Shown piece after piece: positions 53,152 through 64,000 of a stretch of 64,000 nt of DNA. The notes beneath the pieces were generated by a model. That model saw only the letters and a list, made by a program, of their open reading frames with translations. It had not been told where the DNA came from and searched no databases. The first letter of the stretch is position 1, and each line of letters opens with the position of its first letter. The translations under genes were made by a program, and so were the position numbers. Location of the stretch: assembly GCA_002786025.1 (NCBI GenBank), contig NHNW01000022.1, forward strand, positions 124,001-188,000. The letters are read 5' to 3'. The DNA is from Zasmidium citrigriseum. Lineage: Eukaryota > Ascomycota > Dothideomycetes > Mycosphaerellales > Mycosphaerellaceae.

Positions 53152-55184
53152 GGTGGATTGTTTGGTAGGAGTTCGGTGTGGAGTTTGGAACGGTACAGAC
53201 GTTCGCGAAGAAGCTTCTCCTTCTTTCTTCTTGTACGCGAAGCGGAGGAATTATTCTTAGCTGACAGCTGACCGTTGCGTTTCGCCGTTTGAGGGATGCG
53301 GGATCTTCGGTCAGAACTTCGCTTCGCAAGTTGACGTGGAGTAATCAATCGTTGGAATCGAATTTTGTTCGCTTAGAGGATGTTGCTGGCAGAAGAGAAT
53401 TGGACGTGTTTTCGTTCTCCGTTCGGCTTTACAGCTGTCTCCTGGATTCCTTGTAGCAAGGTCTCGTGGTCTTCGAGGTAGGGATCGTAGAAGGTTGAAT
53501 GACCGTTGGCAGCCGTTGGACAGGCTTGACCTTGAAGATGCGTTTCTCGGCGAGTCGTGGGGAGACTGGGGAACTTCAAAAGCTTCTGTTCTGTTGAGGG
53601 GACTTTAAGGAGAGGGGAGAAGGAGAAATGCAACGCAAGAGAGGCCGGTTGGTGGAGTTATCCCAACCATCAGCGTGGAGCGATGCGGGTGCTGGTCGTT
53701 TGAAGATGCAGCTCCATGTGGACTGGCTCCCACGCCAAAACCCACACCCCTGCAAACCTTCCCGGCTTGCAATATCCAGTTGGCTCTTGTTGAATCTGCG
53801 ACTGTAGGGGTGATCCGGTATCCAGACACCTTCGTTGCACTGGTGATGTCGTGTCTGGTAACAGGATATACAATCTGAGCCATTGATGGCAGAGAACACA
53901 GCAGAAAGCAGCTTTTCGTGAGAACTTTGGATTGACATCGGTTCAATCCAGTGGAGGAGGAATTGCCGACCTCGTGCTAGCACCGTGCTAGTCGGCACGA
54001 GCTCGCGTGGCCGTATGGGGCTGCTCTAACTGTAATGGGCAGCTCGCAGACCCAGGGGCTGAGGTGAGAGTGGCATGTGCCGACGACATGTGCTGGTCGC
54101 TTGCGTTGCAGTCCGCAGTTTACGTTGCCAGCGTGGCTATGAAAGGATCCTTTGCTCTCGATCATGACCTTCAGTCGCGTTGGCGTTGTCAGAAGAGCCG
54201 ACCGTTGCAGGAGCTCTTCGCTTCTCGCCAGGCCAGGAGAAGCGACGATATCCATCGTGATGCGACATTCGGCGACACAACAATTCTGAAGCAGTCCGTG
54301 TATCGCACAGCGTTGAGGACTGCCATGTGGGGGAGCGATATCCATTGCGATTGATCTCGACCATTCGTGTGACCAGCTTGTCCCGCATATAGACGCCTGT
54401 GGCACCAAGACTCTTCACCGATGGAAGATGCCGGCATCGGACTGTCCTGTTGCAGACTTCACACGATCTGCCTTCAAGAGTCCGACTTTCACAGATGATC
54501 ATCTGTATCGAGAAGGAGGTCTGCGACGTCTGACATCTTCCAGAAGCCGGCTTTCAAGATCGGATCGCAAACGCACCAGGAATAGATGGAGGCCATGAAA
54601 CCCGTCAGGCGTCGGTCCGGTAAGGGCATTGCTTGAAATGGAGTGGCCAGCAGTATCGCATCGCAAACGAAGTCTCGGTGAAAATGGCCTGGCGCAGGAT
54701 TCCGGCGTCGTCTTGGATCTGTTTTCGATGGGTCAGCCAATGCTTCACCATCCGTCTTGAAGCTGAAGTTGCGTCGCCATCATATGTGATGCTGTGTCCA
54801 TCGGCCTGCGATGCGAGGTCTATGTGGTGGCAACTTTGAGAAGGTGAAGTGGATGGACGTGGTAGCTGTTGGACCTTCCTCCCTCCAGTCGAGTTGCTTA
54901 CGATCCAGGGAAGTCGCTCTCGCATCTCGCCATCGTACCTGCCCTGCTTGATGTATACTCTCTAGAATCGATGCGAGAGATATCTCCGATCCTCCGATAT
55001 TGTGAAGCCCATTCCCAGGTGGAGTCTCTATGACATATTTGACTTTCAATTGCTTTGGGTAGTGGTCGTATGTACAGTATTGTAGCATCTCGAACATAGA
55101 AAACTGCCTCACTATGGAACATTTTATGCTCCCATCGTACGCCTCGATTCGAGACTCAGCTCCTTCTCTAACCTCCAGCCTTGG
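53152..55184. other. Gene-poor interval, 2.0 kb
   Basis: Overlapping frames of 60-145 codons on both strands, none with recognisable motifs or splice structure. Contains the compound palindrome at 53965-54001. No transposon features seen. Confidence 0.5.
53965..54001. repeat. Compound nested inverted repeat
   Basis: GCCGAC (53965-53970) mirrors GTCGGC (53991-53996), CTCGTGC (53971-53977) mirrors GCACGAG (53995-54001), and the 10-bp palindrome GTGCTAGCAC lies at 53974-53983. CGTGCTAG also occurs twice as a direct repeat (53973 and 53984). The hairpins overlap, so they cannot all form together. It is outside any gene. Confidence 0.7.
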
Positions 55185-55944
55185 CTATCTGTATGGTGCA
55201 TCCGCTCTTGCCACTGCAGCCAATTCCGGCTCCCACTTATCTCCATTCGACAACAGCTTCTCCTTATTGTAAAGCAACTCTTCTCTCGTCTCCGTTGCGT
55301 ATTCTGCGTTTGGTGACTCCACAATGGCGTCCACGGGACACGATTCTTGGCAGTAGCCACAGTAGATGCACTTGGTCATGTCAATGTCGTAGCGGGTCGT
55401 CCTTCGGCTGCCGTCTTCACGCTCTTCAGCTTCGATTGTGATGGCTTGTGCAGGGCAAATGGCTTCGCAGAGCTTGCAGGCGATGCAGCGCTCTTCGCCG
55501 GTTGGGTACCGTCTCAGGGCGTGTTCGCCACGGAAGCGGGGCGAAATGGGACCCTTCTCGAATGGGTAATAAATGGTGTATCTGCAAGACACTGTCAGGG
55601 CTTCCTATTCCTCCCTTCTGAACACCATCCAATGGCGCGGTGGCGTGCACTTACGGCGGCCTGAAGAACTGCTCCAAGAGCACGTACATCCCCCTCGCCA
55701 TCTCGGTGAGCAGGAAGTACTTGCCCGCCTGGTCCCATACGCTCTCCTTCTGCTCGTTCCACTTCGCAGGAGGTGCTATCCTGAATCCATCTGGAGGAGG
55801 GCCTTCGGTGGCGCCGCCTGCTGTCCTCTGGCTCCGGGCGGTGGTTGAGAAGGCCGGGGCAAAGGAGGTGCGGCCGGTGGCGGCGAGGAGGGAGTAGGTA
55901 GGCCGCGAGCGCGCCAGCGCTGTCAATGCCCGCGGCGACGACAT
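55185..55944 (-). CDS. NADH:ubiquinone oxidoreductase 23-kDa Fe-S subunit (TYKY/NDUFS8), mitochondrial
   Basis: Exon 1 is 55944-55655, intron 55582-55654, exon 2 55581-55185; 228 residues. The subunit of complex I holds clusters N6a and N6b and passes electrons toward quinone. An N-terminal mitochondrial presequence is clear ([20 protein letters not shown], Arg/Ser-rich). Two 4Fe-4S motifs are complete: [12 protein letters not shown] with Cys at 129, 132, 135, 139, and [12 protein letters not shown] with Cys at 168, 171, 174, 178. The intervening segment ([19 protein letters not shown]) is highly conserved in the family. The start was chosen at the presequence; the open frame upstream to 56049 is not needed. 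Confidence 0.97.
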
Positions 55945-56602
55945 TGCGAGGCGATGGATGGGGTGGTGGTGGCAGAGGAGTGGTGTGTGACGACAATCCG
56001 AGATGTTGTGTCGTTGCGGAGGAAGACTTGGACGCTCCTGCCCAATCAATCGCGATTGATTACACGCACTGACCTTTGGCTTTGCCGAGCCGAGCCGCCG
56101 GCCCGCTCCGACTTCACCTGGTCCCCCTTCTGCTTCTCGCTTTCACACCCTTCATGCCATTAACAACAATCCTTTCAAATGCTTCGATTATACCGCTTTG
56201 AGTCCGCACAATCTTGCTCAGGCGTTAAGCCCGACAGTCCGAAACCCCTCAGGACAATGAACGGAGTCGGTAGCTTTGGAGAACTCGGATGACATGCTTA
56301 TTGTCATGATAGAGTCGACGACTCGATGTACAGCTATTGAGCTTGTTCACAGACAACCCTAATACTCTCTGTCAAAACTTGTAGAGCGATTCAGTTTGCT
56401 TGCTCCACAACATCTCGTGCCACATTGCTTTAACACGATTAATTTCCTATTCCAAGGACCGACACTCGTCTCCTTGCTTAAAAAGAACACACCATGCAGC
56501 CAATGTCGTCCAACACCCTGTTGTTCTAGGACTAGACCACGAAGCTTGATCGCTAATATTCGACATAGTCTGCCCTCGCTTCCTCGCATCGTCTCTCGCA
56601 GC
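55945..56602. other. Intergenic, 0.66 kb
   Basis: Promoter of the complex I gene and the 3' flank of the first tandem paralogue. No gene seen. Confidence 0.45.
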
Positions 56603-57931
56603 TCAAGCAGCAGCGCCGTCCGCCGTGTCCTCGCTCGATTCGTTCTTGTTCGACATGATCTCGTTCGTTGGGGTGGCGTCGGCCAGCTCGCGCTTCGCCT
56701 CCAGCTGGAAGCTCTTGATTGCCTCCTGACGGCTCTCGATGTCCTTGACCCGCTCCTTCGCCTCTCGCTTGATCTCCTTGGTCTTGCGAGGGACGTACCA
56801 GTGCAGTTTCTGAACGACATCGCTGGCCAAGAATTCTTTGGCGCGGTGAGTGGCCTCTGCAATCTTGGATTCGGCCTCCGAGTCCACCATGGTACGAATG
56901 GTGAGTGCCTGCTCCATATTGGTGACCTCGTTGTTGATCTCCGTGAGCAGCGATTCTCTGCAGCCGACCTTCTCTCCAAAGTGCCTGAGGTCGTTGACCT
57001 TGGCTTGGATGCGTAGACACTCGGAGAGAACGTCCTTGACGTTGCCGTTGCCGTTGATGGCTTCTTTCTCGTCCAGCAACTTCTTCTTGATCTCGTCTGA
57101 TACACCAGTCATCTCGATATTGACACACGGCCCAATGCGTGATAACGGAAGAAGCGCCTCTAGCAATCCAGGCATTGCCTGCAGGACGTCCGCCTCTTCG
57201 ACCTCGAAACGAGCGGTCTTGAGGACCGTGCTTCTTGAGAGGAAGCGCACAACACCATAAAGTTCTTGGTTGATGGCGGTCCGTAATAGGCGAGCGTGCT
57301 CGGCATTCGCTCCCGAGTCGATGGTGAGGACAATGGTGACACTGACCGTCTTGAACTTCAACAGTTTCTCAGGCCACTCGCTACGATTATATGCCATTGA
57401 GTTGTCTCTGATGAAGTCACGGCGTTTGTAGTCCAGGAGAAATGCCCTTGTGTAGCGATTGACGAGACCGCGGTCCATAGGACGAGAGGTAGTGGATGCG
57501 CTCATACGCATCTCGCCGTCGCGGTCGTGGTACAGTATGCCCACGGCTTCGGTGTGAATCTACCACGTGTCAGTACGAATTCAATGCTTGAGCGGACTGC
57601 ACGAAGTCCTTACCTGCTTACAGACTCGAAGAATCTGCGTCTTGGTCTTGCCCTCTCGTCGTCTGACGAGAGCTGCGGTGTCTGGACTCGGACCAAGCGG
57701 GAGTATCTCGCTGTAGACGAGGTTCCGCATCTCCGGCGGCATATCGAGGAAGCGGAAACTTATATCGTACTTCCATGGTTGCCGGTCGACGTCTTCCAAC
57801 AGTTTGACAAGATCTCTCTTCAGCAGCGCCTCCTTACCCGTAGGAAGATCCTTGCCAAGACGTGCCTTGTAGAAGGCTTCGAGCTCCGCCTTCAGGCAGC
57901 GCTCGTAGAAGGACCGCGCTTTGGGAGGCAT
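56603..57931 (-). CDS. LPxEL/PPEMRNLVY-family coiled-coil protein, tandem paralogue A
   Basis: Exon 1 is 57931-57614, intron 57560-57613, exon 2 57559-56603; 424 residues. N-terminus MPPKARSFYERCLKAELEAF, then a core FRFLDMPPEMRNLVYSEILP and ILRVCKQ-IHTEAVGILYHD, matching the opening of the Dothideomycete LPxELRNxIY family. The middle has mixed alpha/beta character (LKFKTVSVTIVLTID, LYGVVRFLSRS). The last 150 residues are Glu/Lys/Asp/Asn-rich coiled coil ending KNESSEDTADGAAA. Function unknown. The next gene upstream is a paralogue in the same orientation with the same first-exon end (CKQ) and a similar C-terminal coil, so the pair arose by tandem duplication. Confidence 0.88.
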
Positions 57932-58514
57932 GTTGCCTTCTGCAGGTCTTTGCGAAGGGGAATTGGAGCTGGACTATATAGTCGGTGATCAAATGAGTAT
58001 GTGTAGGAGAGTGTGGTGACGGAAGGTGGTGACACGGCGCGACTTGTTAACCTCGACAAGTGGAGGCGGTGCGGGTGGCTGGAAGCAAAGGAGATGGAGG
58101 GAGTGACGGAGTTTAAATAATGCGACAGAGCTCGGACCACGCTAAGCGCAAATATTCTCCTGTCGCAATTCACTTGCCTCATTCACAAGCTGAATTCGGA
58201 ATCTAATGCGCCTGCATTCCGTAGAGGAGTTTAACAAATGTAGAACGTATAAGGTCAAAGCTGTAATATCTAGCACATTCTATTTTCTCTCGAGGTTGTG
58301 TAACTCTTTTCCCAGTGATACAAAGCAAGTGAATCGGGTGTTGAGGCCTGAGCGTCTTGGACTATTTCTACCCCTATTTTCTCCCATCTCGCTCTTTCCA
58401 TCCCGTCGCACCGCAGTGCAGCCAAGAGTACTCATTACACTGTACTCCTCGCAGCCAGATGTCGAGGCACATTTATGGACTATGCCTCGATTTCCCCTAC
58501 CAACGCTGCAAGAC
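57932..58514. other. Intergenic between tandem paralogues, 0.58 kb
   Basis: No coding evidence. Promoter of paralogue A and 3' flank of paralogue B. Confidence 0.45.
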
Positions 58515-59938
58515 TCAAGCAGAACCGTTCGCCTTCATCTTCTCCGCCATCGCTTTCCCCCTCGCCTCTGAGTCCGCCGTCGCTTTCTTTGTCTCGGCTT
58601 CGATACAGGCTACCTGTTCCTGAAGAGCCTTCAGATCATTCACCTTGGTCTTCGCTTCATCCTTGATCTCCTTCGTCCGGCGGCGAGCCAAACGATCTAG
58701 ACGCTGGGTGATGCCCCCAGTAAGGAAAACTCGGATCGAGATAGCGGCGAAGGCGAGCTGAAGTTCGGCCTCTTGATCGATCATCGTACGTATGTTCATG
58801 AGTCTAGCAGCGCCGTCGAGTTGGTTTCTGATGTCTTGTCGTACCTGACCCTGTCCATGGTCTCCGGAAGTTGTAGTGAGGGTATCGCACATCTTCTCCA
58901 GCTCTGCGAGCTTGGACCGAGCATCCATGAGCTCGGTCAGGGTGTTGCTGGTAGCCGTAATTTTCAAGATCGAGGTGTTCTCACTCTGAGCAATGGCACC
59001 TGTGGTCTCCTCTGGAGCATTGATGATGTTGTCTGTACTCGTAATCTCCGAGGTCGAGGTTTCCTCACTCGGAGCAATGGCATTTCTGATCTCCTCCAGA
59101 GCATTGACAACCTCGACCTTGACATTGGTGTCAAGCCTCGTGAGCGGCTGAAGAAGGGCGGTCCAATCCTCATGTGCGTTTAACGACGTGGATCCTGCAA
59201 CATCCACGCGGATGGCCTTCAGAGCCTTGCTTCCGGCAAGAAACGAGACCAGAGTGTACAGGTCTTGATTAGCGGCGATGGACCAGAGAGGACGAGCCCC
59301 GGCCACAGCTGACGGACGCGGCGGCCCAGTCGCAGTTGGCTTGATGTTGATGACGATCTTCTGAAAGCGAAGCAGGTAGGAAGGCCACATGAACCGGCTA
59401 TCCGATAGCGTGGCGTAGTCTGGTCGCTCCACTCTGGGAGCCTTCTCCTCGAACACAGAGGTCTCTCGGCGCATGAATAGGTAGCCATGATTTGTGTTGA
59501 GCCATGGAGTTATGGAGACTACACCTTCGTGGTCGCCGTAAAGAATACCATGTGCTTCTTTGTGGACCTATCGGGATTGTCAATTCTGCTTGATGGGGCG
59601 CGACAGGGGCCATGGCGCGTTACCTGCTTGCAGACTCGAAGAATGGCCGGCTTGCACTTCGGCGCCTTTCGTCCGGTCGCAGCATCCGGAGCTCGTACAG
59701 GAAGAAGCTCTCGGTAGACTAAGTTGCGCATCTCGGGCGGGAGGTCGAGGAATCGGAACTGGACGCCATGATTCCAGGGGCGGCGGTCGACATTGCATAG
59801 CAGATCGGCGAGTTCCTGTTTGGTCCACCTCTTCTTCTTGTTCTTGCCCTCGGGCAGAGGCTCACCAGTGCGCGCCTCGTAGAACGCCTCGAGCTGAGCA
59901 TTCGTGCATCGGGTGTAGAAGCAGCCGCCGCGAGGCAT
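58515..59938 (-). CDS. LPxEL/PPEMRNLVY-family coiled-coil protein, tandem paralogue B
   Basis: Exon 1 is 59938-59624, intron 59568-59623, exon 2 59567-58515; 455 residues. It opens MPRGGCFYTRCTNAQLEAFY and has FRFLDLPPEMRNLVYRELLP, with ILRVCKQ-VHKEAHGILYGDHEG spanning the splice at the same codon as in paralogue A. Unlike A it contains an imperfect internal repeat near residues 255-290 (EEIRNAIAPSEETSTSEITS, then EETTGAIAQSENTSILKITA). The C-terminal coil (RRRTKEIKDEAKTKVNDLKA) aligns with RKTKEIKREAKERVKDIE in A. Function unknown. Confidence 0.88.
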
Positions 59939-60296
59939 GGCGGCGGATTTCCTGTGTCGGATCGTTGTTGGTGGTCGGTTGAACGCAGACGGCTGGCCTG
60001 GGATTGACTCGAGTTGGATCTTGAGTCGTACGATCAGTTGAGCTTTTCCTGAAGGGTGCATCAAGAAAGTGGCGAGGGTGACGAGAGGAATGCAGCGGGA
60101 TCGAGAGGAAAATGATAGAAATAGTCCAAGACGCTCGAGCCTTCCCGCTTGATTCACTTGCTTTGAATCACTTACCCATGAGCTGATTGGCTCATCAAGC
60201 AAGAGAACACTCAGGAACCTACAATCTTCGTCTTGTTCCGTCCTCGCTTCGTCATGTCCCATTGGGTCTCATGCTCTTCATTTCCGGCGACGGCAT
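59939..60296. other. Intergenic, 0.36 kb
   Basis: Promoter of paralogue B and 3' flank of the acetyltransferase. A longer in-frame extension of paralogue B to 60262 is open but unlike the family start and was not used. Confidence 0.45.
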
Positions 60297-60821
60297 TCAT
60301 ACCCGTTTCTCATAGCAAACACTATCCTCCCCATAATACACCCCAAACACCTGCCTCTCCTCATACCCACTCTTCAAATAAAACCTCCTTGCCTGCCCCA
60401 AAACCTGCAAAGTCTCAACCAGAATCGCCTGACACTCGAGTTCACTCTTCCCGATATCCTCAGCGGCCTTCAGTAACCTCGCCGCAACACCAGTCCCTTG
60501 ATAACCCTTGACGACCACCATGCGTTTGATCTCTCCGTATCTGATGCCTTCAGGGAGACCCTCGGACTGCTCGATCCCAGGGAGGAGGCGTTTGATCGCG
60601 ACTGAGCCGACGGCTTTTGGCTTGCCGTCAGGGCCGGGCTGAGACGTATCTCCTGCTACGAGGACGATGGCATCGTCAGGTAATGGAAATCGTCGCCGTT
60701 CCTTCTTCAGGTCGTGAGTAAACGGTTTGACCAGATCGCGGAGTTGGTTGTGGAAGTATTCTGCTTCGGGCCCGAAAGTGTCGACTTGGGTGATGCGGAA
60801 TCTATCTTTGGGCTCGTCCAT
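60297..60821 (-). CDS. GNAT-family N-acetyltransferase
   Basis: Intronless, 174 residues from MDEPKDRFRITQVDTFGPEA. The acetyl-CoA binding core is IKRMVVVKGYQGTGVAARLL (Q-x2-G-x-A type pyrophosphate loop) around residues 99-118, followed by the helix and ILVETLQVLGQARRFYLKSGY strand/hairpin usual for GNATs. It transfers an acetyl group to an unknown amine or protein. An in-frame Met 11 codons earlier is possible. Single-domain cytosolic protein; no special context. Confidence 0.9.
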   Translation of the reverse strand: MDEPKDRFRITQVDTFGPEAEYFHNQLRDLVKPFTHDLKKERRRFPLPDDAIVLVAGDTSQPGPDGKPKAVGSVAIKRLLPGIEQSEGLPEGIRYGEIKRMVVVKGYQGTGVAARLLKAAEDIGKSELECQAILVETLQVLGQARRFYLKSGYEERQVFGVYYGEDSVCYEKRV

Positions 60822-61394
60822 AGTGACACAAGAGCCTTCTGCCCGATGCTTCAATGCTGTGCCTCTCGATGTGGGCTCGATTAAATGCTGGAAATTCGAT
60901 CGGTTGAGAAGAGCTCAAGCCAGTGCTCTGTGCAAGTCAGCGGAAGTGCATTGATAGGGAATGATGTCGAAGAGCAGTCAAAGAATAAATATCGAAGGGT
61001 CCCCCAAGTCCGAAAGACGCAGACGGCGAGCTATCTAAAGCTCAGCCGCTTTAGAGAAGAGTCACCGGGGGTAAGCCGAGGTCGGCATTCATTCCGTGAT
61101 AGAGGCATGGTCGGACTTTGAATGCGCAGAGGTCGGTCTGCACCGGAATGGCAGTAATGGCCATTGGTAGCTGTCAATATTCTCTGTCGATGCTTTGTGT
61201 GTGTTGTACAGTGCGCGGTCTCGACGATTTGCTAGCCTTCTCATCTATCCAGAACTATTGAGTTGGCCGAGTCGAGCCCACGATGTTCGAGAATTCCGAA
61301 ATTTCCATGCCTGATATCGTTTCATGAATCTGTATATACATCAGCTCGTCACAAGTAAACGCTCAGCCTCCTCATCCTCATGTCCGTCATCTAG
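60822..61394. other. Intergenic, 0.57 kb
   Basis: Acetyltransferase promoter and permease 3' flank. No gene seen. Confidence 0.45.
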
Positions 61395-63440
61395 TCAACT
61401 CGACTGCAGCCCAACACCAGCAGCTTTCCTCCCCTCAACAAACTCCACAGGCGCCGTGTAATGCCGCTTCCCATACGCAACATAGAACGCCACGGAAATG
61501 ATCATAACTCCCACCCAAACCGAAGGTGCCCAATTTGCCGTTCCAAGATCCACCGGCAAGTTCGTCGGAAAGCAGGAAAAAACGATAATGAACGCCGAAT
61601 ACAAAAACGCAAATCCATTAACGGCAATGCCATACCGTCCAAGACTCCATCGGGCAGGTGGCAAAGGCTCGCCCTTGATACGCTTGAGTAGCACGCAGCC
61701 GATCGAGATCATGTACGTGCTGAGGAGGCCGAGAAGGGAGAGCGATACGATGATGTTGAACGCCAAGGTGGAGCCAAGATTGATCAAGCTCAGGATGACC
61801 ACGGCGACTGAGGTGATGTAGACGGAGTTGAAGGGGATGTTCCATTTGGGATCCATGCGGCCGATTGTCTTTGCGAATGGGAGGCCTTTGTCTCGGGCGA
61901 AGGCGAAGACTTCTCGGGCGCAGGTCGCGAGGGCTGTGATGTTGCCGGCGTAGATCAGCAGGAAGAGGATGACGTTGAGGACGATTGAGAGGGCCGAGGA
62001 TCCGGTGTTGTTGAAGAGTAAAAGGTATGGGATGTCCGATTCGAGCTGTGAATGTTAGCTAATGAGAGCGAGATCTCAAATGCAGTGACACGTACCACGC
62101 CATCAAGAGGTCCCAAGCAAAAGAGCATGGTGATCAGCATGATAATGCCAAAGAAGACATTGCCCAGATAGGACCACCACATGGCTCTTGGAACGACAAG
62201 GCCGGCATCTTCGACTTCCTCGGAGATATGCACCACTGAATCGGAGCCCAGATTGCAGTACATGACATAGACCTGAGAGATTAAGTACGCAGTCCCCATA
62301 TTGTTCCAGCCGCTGTTGTCCTCGAAATGCACGAACACGTCGTAAGCACTGTTCTTCGGACACAGGACCCAGAGAGGTATCATGACGACAAAGAAGCCCA
62401 GGATATGTCCGACCAGGCATGCCGTCTCCAGTGTGGGTAGGATTCCCGCACCCCAGGTGTTGAAGAAGATCGTTATGATCGTAAATGCGATCATGATTAG
62501 GGTGGCTTGCCATCGTGTGAAGGCATAGTCTGGATTCGTGACTTGGATCATCGCTTCGATCTGTGTCGTTACCACGTACGTACTGCTAGCAACGGATGCT
62601 AGCCAGCCGAGTGTCGACATCCACCCTGAGGCATACGAGAGTACTAAAGTCTCCATCAGTGTGATCAGCAGCGAATGGATTGATTGACTTACTCCTTTGG
62701 TACTGCGGTGGAGCGAACTCCGACACCCAGTGGTATTGTCCTGTTCCGATTAGCCAAAGCTAACGCCTCAATGAAGCCTCAAGGCAAAGCTTCTTCTTAC
62801 CACCAGCAGTCGGTGCCATCGACTCCATCTCTGCCAAACTCGCCACGATCGTGGAATAGCAAAGCACTGTCGTGATGAAGCACCAGAAGAGGCCTGCGTA
62901 TCCTCCATTTGAGAAGCCGACACTCAACGAGACCAGGACGAATTCCCATGTGGCCATATACACCGAAACAAAGGCTATCGCGCTGACGAGGTTAAAGTTT
63001 CTCTTGAATTCCTGCAATATGGTCAGGCTCAAACACGCTCTCGAGCTTCTTAAGCATGGCGACTCGCTGGGTAGAGATTCTCGACGAATTCCATCGCATC
63101 TCATCTTTACCACGCCGACTCATGCCATTCAAAGATCTCCAACGCCCGTGACGTGGACTGAACAACGTCGAGAATCGCATCCTCCAGCAAAATCGCCATC
63201 CACGGGAATCCTCACCTGCTTCTTTCCCATCCGCAGCATGTCCCTCTTATCCTGGGCCGAATCGCCCCACTGATCGTGGACGTCGTCATACTCGCCATCA
63301 TCATAGACTGGCAAATCATGGTCAATCTCGCGCTTGGAATCGGTCCCCTCTGAGACGCGAACAGAAGCATCTTTGAGCTGGATGTTGTCGCGGTAGACAG
63401 GGTCGGCGGATCTCCGGCGGAGCGATGAACTCTCTGCCAT
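61395..63440 (-). CDS. Amino-acid/GABA-type permease (APC superfamily)
   Basis: Exons are 63440-63216, 63011-62801, 62740-62693 (48 nt), 62643-62096 and 62045-61395; 560 residues. A proton-coupled plasma-membrane amino-acid or choline/GABA importer. After a 75-residue hydrophilic N-terminus with an acidic DDGEYDDVHD stretch come around twelve membrane segments, beginning EFKRNFNLVSAIAFVSVYMA. Family marks are SNGGYAGLFWCFITTVLCYS, MAPTAGGQYHWVSEFAPP spanning the third splice, MSTLGWLASVASSTYVV, HISEEVEDAGLVVPRAMWWS and the late SVYITSVAVVILSLINLG. The pattern fits the fungal GABA/choline permeases more than general permeases. Substrate not certain. Confidence 0.93.
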
Positions 63441-64000
63441 CGTGGGGTCCCCGCCACACCAAAAACACAAACACAAGAGATGAAGAAAAGACTCCACGTA
63501 CAGGATGAAGAAAGACGTCGATATCCCCACGAACGAAAGGAGAAAAGCGACCATTGTCGGCTATCGTCCGCGCTACGTCCCTCTTTCCAAGGCGCCCAGG
63601 CTCGCGTGGCACTTTGCGCTTGCCGCGAAGGATTCATGAAAGATAGATAGTACAGATCTGGTGTACGTAATCGAGGGGTTTCGATACGTCTAGTGAACGA
63701 AGCGAGGGCGAAGCGCACCGCGATATAAAATGGCCTTCCTGAGTAGTACAGGCGCCCGCGTGATGATTGGATCACTTGTGCCTGCCGGACGCCACAACCT
63801 CCTTTCCTTGGAGCCGCTGCACATGATTCCATCGGCACACGACCACACGGGACATGTACCCGCGAGACAAAATATTTATCAGCTTCAGAACTCTCACCCC
63901 GCTCGTTCGTCCACGAAAGCTCGCAAAAAGATTATCAGAAGTGTACAATGCATGCCAAAATGACGCCTCATCGCCTGATTGCTTACCGGGAGGTGAAGAC
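63441..64000. other. Right-edge intergenic, 0.56 kb
   Basis: Permease upstream region. A plus-strand TATAAAA at 63724-63730 is seen, possibly for a gene beyond the right edge. No coding evidence. Confidence 0.4.

Overview
The window is nuclear DNA of a filamentous ascomycete fungus, most likely a Dothideomycete. The evidence is small spliced genes with 47-80 nt GT-AG introns, moderate GC content, no operons, and a set of typical fungal proteins: a Zn(II)2Cys6 regulator, RTG2, a fused histidine-biosynthesis HIS7, the Rpd3S subunit RCO1 and TPS2. Three genes carry the LPxELRNxIY / PPEMRNLVY motif that is expanded in Dothideomycetes. The class assignment is inference. I support 29 protein-coding genes, one of them cut by the left edge. 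I found no convincing tRNA, rRNA, CRISPR array or intact transposon.

Layout. 1-3.5 kb: HIS7 (partial) and IMP3 share a 213-bp divergent promoter, followed by a nuclear-looking hypothetical gene. 3.5-6.05 kb is gene-poor. 6-10.2 kb: a secreted cupin, a histidine phosphatase with a GC-AG intron, and an eight-exon secreted Cys-rich protein. 10.2-18.7 kb looks like a small catabolic or secondary-metabolism neighbourhood: a Zn2Cys6 regulator, an SDR-like protein without the usual catalytic Tyr, a LigB/DODA extradiol dioxygenase divergent from it, and a TDT/SLAC1-type transporter. The intergenic DNA before the regulator holds five CACGTG boxes. 19-30 kb is mostly housekeeping and metabolism: GPN3, an LPxEL family protein, PRP6, an acyl-CoA synthetase and an alcohol dehydrogenase.

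30-34.3 kb: RTG2 and, 380 bp upstream of it on the same strand, an intronless TPR-ankyrin-TIR-like gene. This is the most interesting object in the window. 35-44.4 kb: two chromatin genes (SNF5/SFH1 and RCO1) and the PA2G4/EBP1 homologue. 45.5-53.2 kb: TPS2, a TRF4-like nucleotidyltransferase with an altered active site, a Cys-rich membrane protein and a 75-residue conserved-looking protein. 53.2-55.2 kb is a second gene-poor stretch with a compound palindrome. 55.2-64 kb: the complex I TYKY subunit, two tandem coiled-coil LPxEL-type paralogues sharing an intron position, a GNAT acetyltransferase and an amino-acid/GABA-type permease.

Exon borders were set by hand from splice consensus and checked for continuous reading frame. 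Every multi-exon model sums to a whole number of codons.
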